Source of the DNA: JALHUF01 sp050014795
Lineage (GTDB): Bacteria > Acidobacteriota > Terriglobia > UBA7540
Length of the DNA stretch: 27,464 nt
Direction: 5' to 3'
NCBI GenBank assembly: GCA_050014795.1
Contig: JBEKCQ010000032.1
Span: forward strand, 1 to 27,464
In this document: positions 7,678 to 16,468 of the stretch, one piece after another
Numbering within the stretch: position 1 is the stretch's first letter
Layout of the letters: the number at the start of each line of letters is the position of its first letter
Translations under genes and position numbers: made by a program
Notes under the pieces: generated by a model
The model's input: only the letters and a program-made list of their open reading frames with translations
Databases searched by the model: none
Told to the model about the DNA's origin: nothing

Positions 7678-10244
7678 TTCGGGCTTCCATGAAAAGCATC
7701 CCTTCCTCAGATTTCTCCCTGCAGCCGGAAGTTCTCACGACGCCTCGACATACGCTCGAGCGCGCTGACTGGGCTGCATTGGCCCTCCTCGTCGCTAGCT
7801 TGGTCGCGTTGTTCTGGAAGGTGCTCTTCACCTCCGCGATGTTCTTCTATCGCGACGTCTTCAACTACAGTTATCCGCACGCTCGCTTCATCCACGAAGT
7901 CTGCCGGCAGGGCTGCCTGCCGTATTGGAACCCGTATTTAAATTACGGTGAGCCTGTCCTGGCGAACCCGAACTTCCTGTTCTTCTACCCTTCCACGCTG
8001 CTGCTGATTCTGCTTCCCATCGACCTCGCCTACAAACTCCATTACATCGTGCACTTGGCGCTCGCCGGGACAGGAACGTACTTGCTGGCGAGGCGCTGGC
8101 AGCAGAGCCGTGCGGCGGCGCTCTTTGCCGGCTTCATTTTCGCCTTCAGCGGACCTGTACTGTCGCTCGGCAACTTCTACAACCACGTGGCGGCCGCGGC
8201 CTGGATTCCCTGGGCCTTGCTCTTGACCGACCAGGCACTCGAAAGCCGCTCCCGGCGTCCCTGGATCCTCCTGACCCTGGTTTTCGCTCTTCAATTCCTC
8301 GCTGCAGAACCCTTCACCCTGATCGCCACCTTTGGGCTCTCGCTCGCCTATGCCCTATTCCGCGCCGGGAGCCTTCGGCGACCGCTGGCCACAGCTAACG
8401 TGCGCATCGTCGTGGGCTTCGTGCTGGTCGGCTGCCTGATGCTGGCCCTTTCCGCTGTCCAGCTATTGCCTTCGCTCGATCTTCTGGCGCATTCGCGCCG
8501 CGGGACCGAGGGCCTGCCTTTCAACGAGACTACGAGTTGGTCGTTTCACCCTCTCCTGCTTCTGGAGTTTGTCATCCCCGGGTTCTTCGGCTCGGCGCTC
8601 GAAGCCCCCTCGCTGTGGACCCTGGTGTTGAACTGTAGAAACATGCCCTATTTCCCGTCCGTCTTTGTCGGATTTGTCCCGCTCTTCTTTGCCCTGGTGG
8701 GCTGGGCGCTGAGCCGCGATCAACGACGCATTTTCGCTAGCGTGGCCACCATGGCACTTCTTGTACTTTCCTTCGGCCGGTACACACCGGTTTTTGCGCT
8801 GGCTTATCTGCTAGTCCCTCCGCTCGCGCTGGTACGCTTCCCGGTGAAACTGCTGGTTCCGGCGCTGCTGTCCGTTGCGCTGCTGGCAGGATGGGGCCTG
8901 GACGCCCTGCGTCGAGCCAGTTCCAATCTGCACGAAAGGCGCGCGCGCATCTTGTTGCCACTCCAGTGCCTGCTGGGCTGCACGGTTCTGGTGTGGGTTC
9001 TGGCGTGGCTGGCGCCCGGATGGATTGGCAGTTCCGCGGCTTGGATTCTGCTGCGCTCCAACGAAATGTTCGCGCGCAATCCCGCGAGCGCGCTGACCTC
9101 AGCCCAGGTCGTCGCGGCGGTGGCGTTTTTCCTCAGGATGCTGCAACTGAATCTGCCGGGACTTGCCGCCTTTGCGCTGGGAGGCCTGCTGTGGATGCTG
9201 GCCCTGGAACGCAGGATTACCTGGGCACGGCGCGCCGTTCCCGCCGTTGCCCTCCTGGGGCTGGCGCAGATGGGGGCGGTCAACTATTCCGCCAACCCCA
9301 CGGTGCCCCGCAGTTTCTACACCTACCGCCCACCGGTTCTCGAACGCTTCCAGGCAGCAGCCCAACCCTATCGCTTCGGCTACATCTTCCGGGAGGCAGA
9401 ATCCCCGTCGACGACACCTGACCCACAGGGCTTCTTCAGTTTCGAGTCCATCCCCGAAGCCGCGCAGCTTTCTCCCCTGGCGCAGGTTTCCTTTCGGGAC
9501 CGACTTATCCTGGCGCGCGGATCGATGCTCGAAAAGATTGAGGGGGTTTCCAACATCGACGTGGAGCGATCGTTTCCGCCTTTCCTCTACGATTATTGGA
9601 TGTTCATGATTCGGAGGCTCTCCGATCCCGCTCGCGTGGCCTGTCTGGTGGGGCGCACCAATGTGAAGTACCAGGTTCTTCCCGCCCAGCAAGACACTCC
9701 CGTAACCCGCGAGGTCGCGCCGATCTTCAACGGCTCAGCAAAGCCCCACTATCTTTACGAGAACCTCTGCGCGACTCCTCGGGCTTACGTGGCGGGCTCT
9801 GCCTCCTACTCAACAGGCGCAGCGGAAACGCTCACGAAGCTGTCCGACCCTGCCTTCGATGCCGGCGCCGAGGTCATCCTCGCCGCGGACCCCGGCTCAG
9901 CACCACCGCTTGAAGGATCGAGTGCTGCGGGGCGCGTGGAGATCCTCGAGCGACAACCCAACGCGATCGTGCTGCGCGCCGAACTCTCTCGGCCCGGCTA
10001 CGTGGTACTGCTCGACCGCTTTGACCCCAACTGGCACGCCGCACTCGATCGGCGCGACGCGCCCGTCCTGCGGGCTAACCATCTTTTTCGCGCGGTGCGC
10101 GCCGACCCCGGCCAGCACGAGATTCGTTTCTTCTATCGCCAGCGCGGATTGCGGGCAGGCCTGCTCGTCTCGCTGGGGACTCTAGCCCTGCTGGCAACAC
10201 TCTATGCGCTCGACCGGCGCTCGAGCCTTCGACCACAGTTGTAA
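7674..10244 (+). CDS. YfhO-like multi-pass membrane protein, putative GT-C glycosyltransferase
   Basis: 856 residues. About 12 membrane helices occupy the first 540 residues, with conserved extracytoplasmic pieces typical of the YfhO family: FFYRDVFNYSYPHARF near residue 60, LPYWNPYLNYGEP near 85, NPNFLFFYP and the FAFSGPVLSLGNF region. A periplasmic domain (about 540-815) contains NVKYQVLP, ATPRAYV and the near-terminal VLLDRFDPNWHAALD and IRFFYRQRGLRAG motifs, before one last helix. YfhO proteins modify envelope polymers with sugars in Firmicutes; the acceptor here is unknown. It starts at an ATGA overlap with the preceding SpeE-like membrane gene. A second in-frame ATG at 7689 is possible. 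Confidence 0.75.
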   Translation: MIRASMKSIPSSDFSLQPEVLTTPRHTLERADWAALALLVASLVALFWKVLFTSAMFFYRDVFNYSYPHARFIHEVCRQGCLPYWNPYLNYGEPVLANPNFLFFYPSTLLLILLPIDLAYKLHYIVHLALAGTGTYLLARRWQQSRAAALFAGFIFAFSGPVLSLGNFYNHVAAAAWIPWALLLTDQALESRSRRPWILLTLVFALQFLAAEPFTLIATFGLSLAYALFRAGSLRRPLATANVRIVVGFVLVGCLMLALSAVQLLPSLDLLAHSRRGTEGLPFNETTSWSFHPLLLLEFVIPGFFGSALEAPSLWTLVLNCRNMPYFPSVFVGFVPLFFALVGWALSRDQRRIFASVATMALLVLSFGRYTPVFALAYLLVPPLALVRFPVKLLVPALLSVALLAGWGLDALRRASSNLHERRARILLPLQCLLGCTVLVWVLAWLAPGWIGSSAAWILLRSNEMFARNPASALTSAQVVAAVAFFLRMLQLNLPGLAAFALGGLLWMLALERRITWARRAVPAVALLGLAQMGAVNYSANPTVPRSFYTYRPPVLERFQAAAQPYRFGYIFREAESPSTTPDPQGFFSFESIPEAAQLSPLAQVSFRDRLILARGSMLEKIEGVSNIDVERSFPPFLYDYWMFMIRRLSDPARVACLVGRTNVKYQVLPAQQDTPVTREVAPIFNGSAKPHYLYENLCATPRAYVAGSASYSTGAAETLTKLSDPAFDAGAEVILAADPGSAPPLEGSSAAGRVEILERQPNAIVLRAELSRPGYVVLLDRFDPNWHAALDRRDAPVLRANHLFRAVRADPGQHEIRFFYRQRGLRAGLLVSLGTLALLATLYALDRRSSLRPQL

Positions 10245-10300
10245 TCCCTCAGCCGTAACCGCGCCGGCCACGTAGCTAGAAGCCATCTGTGCTGATTGAG

Positions 10301-12001
10301 CTACTGGAGCGGGGACTCAGCTGAGGCCGTTGGGCCCGCCTGAGTAGACCCTCGCCGGCCGTAGATCTCGAAGTTCCTCACGTGCTCAACCGGTTCGTAC
10401 CAGTCGGAAATGAAAGTGGCCAACTCGGGATAGACCTTCAGAAACTCTTCCGAATCCCAGGGATGGTAGGCAATATAGGGTATGGCATCATCGCGCGCGA
10501 CCACGAGGAAACGCGGGGGAGACTTCTTCAAGTCGCTCACGACTTCATCCCGCCACGCCGGTGGCGACCAGGGCGAGACCAGCGGCAGGTTCAATACGAA
10601 CCGTGTGGGCTGACGCGTCCCGGTCAGAAAGTAAATCAACGGTTCGCTGCCCCAGACGAAAACCCCGTCGCCCGCCTTTACATTCTTACGCAGGTAGGAA
10701 ATAACTCGCATCTGGTCGGGGAAATGCGATATGGGGTTTGGCCACGGGTAGGCCGCATAGAACGCCTCCGGCTCGCGCCACCACGTCGCCAGCGCTTGGT
10801 AGTGTGTAGCCACGTTCAGGACTTGCGCCGGCACCGGCCACACAGCGAGGTTAGCGAACACCACCCATACCAGCACGCGCGCCACCCGCCAGCCTCGCGT
10901 CGCGAAGCTGTGGGCCAGGGCCCGAAACCCCTGGTAGGTCTTTAGGCCCAGGTATCCCCAGATCATGGCAAAGAACGGGTTGCAGGTCTCGAACGCGTAG
11001 GCGTGAAAGCGGACTTGTACCGCCAGAGAGGCATAGCCCAACGCCGCCGCCACCACAATCGGCGCCAGGCGCTTCAAGTCTCGCAACTTCCAGGCAACGA
11101 GTAAGGCCACGGCGGCGGCGGCCTCGGTCCACGGGCCGAGCAGGGCGATCGTCTGGTTCACCGCATAAAGCCAGTAGTGCGGCGTGCGTTCCAGCGCCAT
11201 CGCCGCGTAGCGCGGCAGGACCACAAGCTGGATTTCCTTGAACGCCGTCCAAGAGCCCACGCGCCAGAAGTAGGTCAGGACCGAGCCGACCACCGTGCCA
11301 AAACCAACAGCAAATACCATGAAGTTCGCCAGCCAGCGACGCCAGGGAATCAACAGGCTCACGCAGCGAGGCTCGGCATCCAAGGAGCCCGCGTTGAGGT
11401 ACGGCACCAAGGCCACAAGCGGCAGAAAGGCAAGCGCGTTGTACTTGGTCCAGAAGGCGACGCCGAACACCAGGCCTGCCAGGAAGTGACGCAACCTCGG
11501 CCATCGTCCTTCGGCGGCCATCAGAAAAAAGGCGGCGAAGACGAACACCATCAGAAGAGGCTCGGCCTGTGCCGCCTGCCAGTAGCCGGCCCAAACGTGC
11601 CAACTGGCGTTGACGACGACCGCCACGGCCGCGGCGCCAGGGCCTAGATAGCGTTCGGTGAAGCGAAAGACAAGGTAAGAAATGACCAGGAGCCACAGGA
11701 TGTCCACCAGCCCCACACACCACATCTCGGCGCCGCACAGCTTCACAATGACCGCATAGATGTAAGCGAGACCTGGGGAACGGTTGTCCCAGAAATCAAG
11801 GTAAAGGTGCTTGCCTTCCAGCAGGCCCTGCCCGATCACGCAGTAGGTGGCTTGGTCTCGCGCGATGGGATAACTGATGTTGGGGAGCGCGCGGATAGCG
11901 ACAAAGGTCAATGCCGCCAGAAGCCACGCGCGCGAATGGCTCGTGGCGCCTGCGGGTTGCGAGATTACGGCAGACGCGGCCATGCTGAATGAAGAGTCCA
12001 T
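10301..12001 (-). CDS. GT39-like (dolichyl-phosphate-mannose mannosyltransferase type) membrane glycosyltransferase
   Basis: 566 residues, inner membrane. About 10-12 helices plus a C-terminal periplasmic region starting near residue 430. The first outer loop carries an acidic residue in ARDQATY (Asp49) and the conserved FWDNRSPGLAYIYA segment (70-83), typical of bacterial GT-C enzymes of the ArnT/PMT superfamily that use polyprenyl-phosphate sugars. The C-terminal part has GVFVWGSEPLIYFL, also common in this group. Donor and acceptor cannot be told. No Shine-Dalgarno is seen before the ATG at 12001. Just upstream lies a 106-bp inverted-repeat element and then the GT2-GtrA gene, which could make its lipid-linked donor. 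Confidence 0.78.
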   Translation of the reverse strand: MDSSFSMAASAVISQPAGATSHSRAWLLAALTFVAIRALPNISYPIARDQATYCVIGQGLLEGKHLYLDFWDNRSPGLAYIYAVIVKLCGAEMWCVGLVDILWLLVISYLVFRFTERYLGPGAAAVAVVVNASWHVWAGYWQAAQAEPLLMVFVFAAFFLMAAEGRWPRLRHFLAGLVFGVAFWTKYNALAFLPLVALVPYLNAGSLDAEPRCVSLLIPWRRWLANFMVFAVGFGTVVGSVLTYFWRVGSWTAFKEIQLVVLPRYAAMALERTPHYWLYAVNQTIALLGPWTEAAAAVALLVAWKLRDLKRLAPIVVAAALGYASLAVQVRFHAYAFETCNPFFAMIWGYLGLKTYQGFRALAHSFATRGWRVARVLVWVVFANLAVWPVPAQVLNVATHYQALATWWREPEAFYAAYPWPNPISHFPDQMRVISYLRKNVKAGDGVFVWGSEPLIYFLTGTRQPTRFVLNLPLVSPWSPPAWRDEVVSDLKKSPPRFLVVARDDAIPYIAYHPWDSEEFLKVYPELATFISDWYEPVEHVRNFEIYGRRGSTQAGPTASAESPLQ

Positions 12002-12043
12002 CGAAAAGCAGAGGGAGCCGCTTAGATTTTTGTACCTGCCCGC

Positions 12044-12149
12044 TAGTGCCGTTCCAACTTAATGGGCCGACCGGCTGGTGCCGAGACGTTTGCAGATTGG
12101 CCGAGATCACCGCTCACAGGAGTAGCTCCAAATAGTTGGAACGGCACTA
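12044..12149. mobile_element. 106-bp element with perfect 16-bp terminal inverted repeats (MITE-like)
   Basis: The left end TAGTGCCGTTCCAACT (12044-12059) is the exact reverse complement of 12134-12149. The 74-nt interior has no ORF. Both ends begin with TA, which could be a TA target duplication as left by IS630/Tc1-type transposases, but this is inference. The right end contains the TAG stop of the GT2-GtrA gene. A simple transcription-termination hairpin is less likely with such a long loop. Confidence 0.5.
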
Positions 12150-13271
12150 AGCTCGCCCGGCCCCCCTCCGCCCCAGGTCATTTCCCCAGATGTGCCAGAT
12201 GCTCGGCACCGTGAAAACAAAGTTGCAGAGTGCGCCCGCGAGGACTCCGATTGCCGCCGCGGCGACAAGATCAAGCCCCCAGCGAGCCAGAACAAAGGTG
12301 ACCACGCCATTCAGGATCGCGCCCGGAAGGCACAGCTTCTCGTAGCGCAAGAAGCGGGCAAGGGTTTTCCTGTTATCGCCCCCATGAGCGTAACGGAAGC
12401 GAAAAGTCACCGCATTGTTCCACAGGAAGTTGCTGAGCAGGGCAAGCTGAATCGCCGCCGGTAAGGCGAGGCCCAAGTGCCATCCCGCGTGCTCAGCAAG
12501 CAGATAGAGCACGCCAACGTTCACGGCAGCACCCAGGAGTCCCACCAGCGCGTAACGGCCCCAGGTGGCAAGTTCGCCGCTGGCTCTCCCCACGCGCGCC
12601 AGGTGCAGTAAGTATTCCACATGCTGCCGCGCGCCCAGCTTCGACTCGCCGCGCGCGCGCCCTTGGAAGACGTAAGGGACTTCCACCAGCTTTTGGAATT
12701 TCCCCTTGGCCAGAATTTCGAGGAGGGTCTTGATCCCCAAAGGCTTCAATTCGACGCCTTCGATTACTGCCGCGCGGACGAGAAACATCCCAGACCCGAA
12801 GTCCTTGACGTCTCCTAGTGTCCAGGGGAGGACGGCCCAGCCCAGGCGCACGCCTGCCCACGAGATGAGCCGGCGAATCCAGGACCAGCCAGAGGTGCCA
12901 CCACCGGCGACGTACCGGCTGGCCACGGCCAAGTCGGCGTTTTCGGCACGAAGTGAGGCGGCAAGCTCTCTGAGGACCTCGGGGGGATGCTGGAGGTCGG
13001 CGTCCATGATTCCCAGCACGTCGCCACGGGCGATCTTCCACCCGGCCACCACGGCCGTTGCCAGACCCAGCCGTCCGGGCCGCCGCAACACGCGCACGGG
13101 CAGCTCGGGAGCCAGCGATTCGGCGAGTTCCGCCGTCCCGTCCCCGCTCGCGTCGTCTACCACAATCAACTCGAATTCCTCGCCCGTAGCCTGCAACACG
13201 GCGGCGGTGCGGCGCAACGTCTCTTCAATGACCGCCGCTTCCTTGTATGTGGGTATGGCAACTGAAATCAT
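12147..13271 (-). CDS. Polyprenyl-phosphate sugar synthase (GT2, DPM1-like) fused to a GtrA-like domain
   Basis: 374 residues. The N-terminal 225 residues form a GT-A glycosyltransferase of the dolichol-phosphate mannose synthase type: VAIPTYKE at the start, VVDDASGDGT (37-46), metal-binding IMDADLQHPP (Asp90, Asp92), SRYVAGG, FGSGMFLV and FQGRARGESKL. Such enzymes move a hexose from a nucleotide sugar to polyprenyl phosphate at the cytoplasmic face. Residues about 238-365 are a four-helix GtrA-like domain (RYALVGLLGAAVNVGVLYLL, SNFLWNNAVTFRFR), a family thought to flip or present lipid-linked sugars. The fusion is common in bacteria. The stop codon falls inside the right arm of the inverted-repeat element. 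It probably supplies donor to the GT39-like protein next to it. Confidence 0.87.
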   Translation of the reverse strand: MISVAIPTYKEAAVIEETLRRTAAVLQATGEEFELIVVDDASGDGTAELAESLAPELPVRVLRRPGRLGLATAVVAGWKIARGDVLGIMDADLQHPPEVLRELAASLRAENADLAVASRYVAGGGTSGWSWIRRLISWAGVRLGWAVLPWTLGDVKDFGSGMFLVRAAVIEGVELKPLGIKTLLEILAKGKFQKLVEVPYVFQGRARGESKLGARQHVEYLLHLARVGRASGELATWGRYALVGLLGAAVNVGVLYLLAEHAGWHLGLALPAAIQLALLSNFLWNNAVTFRFRYAHGGDNRKTLARFLRYEKLCLPGAILNGVVTFVLARWGLDLVAAAAIGVLAGALCNFVFTVPSIWHIWGNDLGRRGAGRA

Positions 13272-13660
13272 ACGGGCCGAGAAAAGCGCCTTCTGATCGC
13301 TCGACTTCCCGCGAGCGAATGCGGCCCGAAAGTATCATGCGCCCCGTGCCCAGTCAATTCGGCCAGCGAGGGGGCGTGCTTGAACAGCGGTGTAGCGCAG
13401 ACCGGAGCAGATTTGGGTGACGAGGGATGCAAGGGGAAAAGTGTTGGAGGAATTCGTCGGAAAGCGGCAGCTCGGAGGGTTCGGGATTTTTCCGACAACC
13501 GCCGGAACGGTGCAGCAGGCAAAAGTGGGGTAACTGGGGTGGGGCACATTGCATACTGAGGCGGCTAGGCGTACTTTATACCGGGCGCTGGGAGAGCAAA
13601 ACGGAAATTCCGAGTATGGTACGCTAAAATGGAAACCCTGGCTGAGGGAGAAAGGACAAG
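13272..13660. other. Gene-free intergenic region between divergent genes
   Basis: 389 bp with no convincing gene; open frames on both strands look like chance products of GC-rich DNA. It holds one inverted repeat, GTCGGAAA (13456-13463) with its exact complement at 13489-13496 across a 25-nt loop. Promoters for the two divergent genes should lie here, but none is clear; TAAAAT at 13625-13630 is a possible -10 for the rightward gene without a matching -35. Confidence 0.5.
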
Positions 13661-13663
13661 GTG

Positions 13664-15583
13664 ATGATGCGCAGGCTTTGGTTTGCCGCTGTGGTGGTTC
13701 TACTCATGGCCGTTTCCTCGGCCGGAGCTGGGCCGCAGCCGTACCGGAGTTTCAAAGTCACAGTCTACATTCCCGTAGAGGTCGTCGAGCGCATGGCCCG
13801 CGATCCCGCTTGGCTGGAATCGAGCTGGAACAGTATCAGCAGCCGCTTGCACGTGGACAAAGTCTTCATTGAAACCTATCGCAGCGGTACGAGCGCCGAT
13901 GACGCCACGATTGACCACGTGAAGCGCTTCTTCTCGTCGCACGGCGTGGTGGTGGCCGGGGGCATGGCGACGACGGGACCGGGCGGCTTTGGGCAGTTCC
14001 GCTCGCTCGACTATACCGACCCCAAGGACCGGGAGCTTGTGAAGCGCATGTCCGCGCTGACGGCGCGGCACTTCGATGAGATCATGCTCGACGACTTTTT
14101 CTTCATCAACACCAAGAGCGACTCCGATATCGCGGCCAAGGGCAAGCGCACTTGGGAGGAGTTCCGACTGCAGTTGATGGACGAGGTGTCCCGCGATCTG
14201 ATTCTGAAGCCGGCGAAGGACGCCAATCCCAACGTGCACGTCATCATCAAATACCCCAACTGGTATCCCTCGTTCCAGGGATTGGGTTACGATCTCGAGC
14301 GCGAACCGCAAATATTCCCCGAGATCTGGGCTGGCGATGAAACGCGCGATCCAGAGATCACGGACCAACAACTGCAGCAGTATGAGAGCTACGAAATCTT
14401 CCGATACCTGGAAAACGTGGCGCCAGGACGCAATGGCGGCGGATGGGTGGATCCCTACGGCGTGCGCTACTTGGATCGCTATGCTGAGCAACTCTGGGAC
14501 ACGATTCTGGCCAAGGCGCGCGCCATCAACCTGTTTCAGTACTCGGACCTGGTGCGCCCGGCGGAAGCGGGTGAGCGCAGTGCGTGGCAGATGCTGCCCA
14601 CCTCGTTCGATTTCTTTGAAATGATGCGCGAATGCTGCGGCATGCCTTTCAGCCCGGAGGCGAAGGATCCGCTGGTGGCCGATGTGGCTGCTTACGCCCT
14701 GCGCCAGGTGGACCGGGTGGCCGGCGAACTGGGTAAGCCGGTTGGCTTGAGCAGCTATCGGCCGTATCACTCAAGCGGCGAGGACTTTCTGTGCGATATG
14801 GTGGGGATGATCGGGATTCCGGTCGAGATGTACCCGGAATGGCCGCAGGCGAAGACTGTGCTGCTAACGGAGACGGCGAAGTACGATCCCGGCATCGTCT
14901 CGAAAATCGAGCAACACCTGCGCGCCGGAGATACCGTGGTCATCACCTCCGGCCTGCTCCGCGCGCTGGAAGACCAAGGTATGAACCAAATTACCGATAT
15001 ACGCCTTACCGGCCACGTCCTCATGGCCACCTCTTATGTGGCGGGCTTCTTCGGCTCGCCTCCCAGCTCCGAGCTGGCCGGCTTGCAGAATGCCATTCTC
15101 TTTCCCGAAGTCCATTTCTACACGAACCAGGATTGGGCGCTGGTGCACGGTCTGGCCGCCGGACGCGGTGTGCCGCTGCTGCTGGTGGATAGATATGGGG
15201 CGGGAACGCTTTACGTCTGGACCATGCCGGAGAACCTGAACGATCTGTATCGCTTGCCTGCCAGCGTGCTCGACGCCCTTCGCAGACAGCTCGATCCTGG
15301 ATTGCCCGTGAGGCTGGAAGGCCCGGCGAAAGTGAGCCTGTTTACCTACGACAACGACACCTTTGTCGTTGAGTCTTACCTCGACCATCCCGTCGCGGTG
15401 CGCATCACCGGCAGCTTCGCTCAGATTCAGAACCTCATGACCGGAGTGACCTTGACCGGCGATCCCGCTCCCCCTGGATTCTTTCCCCCGCCTCCCTTAG
15501 GGACGGGTCAGGCGCCCCGCGTGTATGACTTTGACCTCCGGATCCAACCACACAGCTTCGTAGCCTTCCGTGGGCGGCGCTAA
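13664..15583 (+). CDS. Secreted protein with probable TIM-barrel (glycoside-hydrolase-like) domain, family not recognised
   Basis: About 639 residues. ATG at 13664 is chosen because AGGA lies 7 nt upstream; a GTG at 13661 and a second ATG at 13667 are alternatives. The signal peptide (LWFAAVVVLLMAVSSAGAG) is cleaved near residue 23. The next ~330 residues look like a TIM barrel: strands ending in VFIETYR, GVVVAGGMATTG, EIMLDDFFF (adjacent Asp about 143-144, possible catalytic acids), VHVIIKYPNWYPSF and NLFQYSDL. Residues about 370-540 resemble a glutamine-amidotransferase-like Rossmann domain of the kind found in some beta-galactosidase families (VGLSSYRPY, GDTVVITSGLL), and a small beta domain closes the protein. 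Substrate unknown; fold assignment is by inspection. Confidence 0.6.
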   Translation: MMRRLWFAAVVVLLMAVSSAGAGPQPYRSFKVTVYIPVEVVERMARDPAWLESSWNSISSRLHVDKVFIETYRSGTSADDATIDHVKRFFSSHGVVVAGGMATTGPGGFGQFRSLDYTDPKDRELVKRMSALTARHFDEIMLDDFFFINTKSDSDIAAKGKRTWEEFRLQLMDEVSRDLILKPAKDANPNVHVIIKYPNWYPSFQGLGYDLEREPQIFPEIWAGDETRDPEITDQQLQQYESYEIFRYLENVAPGRNGGGWVDPYGVRYLDRYAEQLWDTILAKARAINLFQYSDLVRPAEAGERSAWQMLPTSFDFFEMMRECCGMPFSPEAKDPLVADVAAYALRQVDRVAGELGKPVGLSSYRPYHSSGEDFLCDMVGMIGIPVEMYPEWPQAKTVLLTETAKYDPGIVSKIEQHLRAGDTVVITSGLLRALEDQGMNQITDIRLTGHVLMATSYVAGFFGSPPSSELAGLQNAILFPEVHFYTNQDWALVHGLAAGRGVPLLLVDRYGAGTLYVWTMPENLNDLYRLPASVLDALRRQLDPGLPVRLEGPAKVSLFTYDNDTFVVESYLDHPVAVRITGSFAQIQNLMTGVTLTGDPAPPGFFPPPPLGTGQAPRVYDFDLRIQPHSFVAFRGRR

Positions 15584-15593
15584 GCCGCCCCAC
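15570..15593 (+). terminator. Possible hairpin terminator after the secreted-protein gene
   Basis: GTGGGCGGC (15570-15578) pairs with GCCGCCCCAC (15584-15593) with one bulge; the TAA stop is in the loop. The following GATTTCTCT is only weakly T-rich, so Rho-independent action is uncertain. Confidence 0.35.
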
Positions 15594-15809
15594 GATTTCT
15601 CTAGAGGCCTCCAGCGGGGAAGCATAAATCCGTTTAGAAAAGGTTCCACTATCAGCGAGCCAATCCGGCGTCAAATGGGTCATAGTTTCCGTAGGTGGAG
15701 AAAATCTCATCAAGGAATGGAGTAGCGTCAACATTTCTATTCAGGCATCGTGATCCGCCAGCGAAAGTTATCCACCATCGGGCCGGAAGTATCTTGGGAA
15801 AACAGAAGC

Positions 15810-16031
15810 CGCAGACTTAGAAAACAAATCTGCGCCACCAAGCTCAATCCACGTCGGCTGGCGCGCCCACGCGGGTGGCGCATACATCCCGCCTGAGGGG
15901 ATGTCTGCGGTTAAAGAAGGCGGCGCATCGGGGTGTGGAGCCATGTGGCGCAAGTCCCGTTCTCTGGACTTGCGGCTCTTGGATGTCAACAACGTCTTGG
16001 AAAGCCGCAGCCCGTCAGCTGACGGACTGCG
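15810..16031. repeat. Cluster of REP-like palindromes
   Basis: Four hairpins in 220 bp: CGCAGACTT (15810-15818) with 15826-15834 (8 of 9 pairs); ACATCCC (15884-15890) with 15898-15904 (7 of 7); CGCAAGTCC (15949-15957) with 15966-15974 (9 of 9); and a 26-bp near-palindrome at 16006-16031 centred on CAGCTG (12 of 13 pairs). The octamer GTGGCGCA recurs at 15875-15882, 15945-15952 and inverted at 15831-15838. This looks like the REP/BIME class of bacterial intergenic repeats. Confidence 0.65.
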
Positions 16032-16345
16032 CTACCTAAAGACGGCTCATCTGCACGTGCGCCTACCCCAGCCCGGCAGGTCGGGACAGGACCACCGCGT
16101 TCACCGCAAGCTTACCTCGGCCCCAGGCGGCTATACTACTAGCCCATGGAGTGGGCAGCGCGAATGGCCGCCAACCGCCGAACGTGGGGCATTTTGGGAC
16201 TTCCCCCCTGGCGCCGGCGGCAGCTCGGAAACCCACACTTCCAAGGCTACGCTCGCGGCCAAGACAGCAAGTGCTGTGGTTACTGCAAGATAGCTGGCCG
16301 CCGGAGTACGGCACACTGTCCGGCCTGCCCCTTGGTCGGGTTCCA

Positions 16346-16390
16346 GTGAGAACAGTGAGACGGGTGAGACTGGTGAGAATTGTGAGAATG
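16346..16390. repeat. Tandem 9-bp repeat, five copies
   Basis: Five head-to-tail units of GTGAGA plus three variable bases: the last three are ACA, CGG, CTG, ATT and ATG. The junction of units 3 to 5 contains the 11-mer also found at 20-30 at the start of the window. Confidence 0.85.
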
Positions 16391-16468
16391 GCTATCTCCC
16401 TGGCCTGTGGCGCGCGCCTGCCCTCGCAGCAGCCGGAGTTAGCGCGAGGAAACCAAACTCGAGTTGCT

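Larger units (their letters stand above)
15584..16468. other. 885-bp gene-free region rich in small repeats
   Basis: No frame on either strand has recognisable protein features. The left third (to about 15790) shows nothing I can name. The middle holds a cluster of palindromes (15810-16031) and the right end a tandem 9-bp repeat (16346-16390). The region separates a rightward gene from a leftward one, so both end here. Confidence 0.6.

Noticed and set aside
13268..13554. Three overlapping leftward ORFs (66-93 codons) upstream of the GT2-GtrA gene
   Set aside because: Open in several frames at once, as expected of GC-rich non-coding DNA; Pro/Ser/Arg-rich with no recognisable feature.
15768..15776. 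DnaA-box-like TTATCCACC
   Set aside because: A single imperfect site with no other boxes, no AT-rich unwinding region and no dnaA/dnaN nearby; not evidence of an origin.
15435..15992. Leftward ORFs of 74-99 codons in the repeat-rich gap
   Set aside because: They run through the palindromes or antisense to the secreted-protein gene and show no domain, signal peptide or ribosome-binding site.
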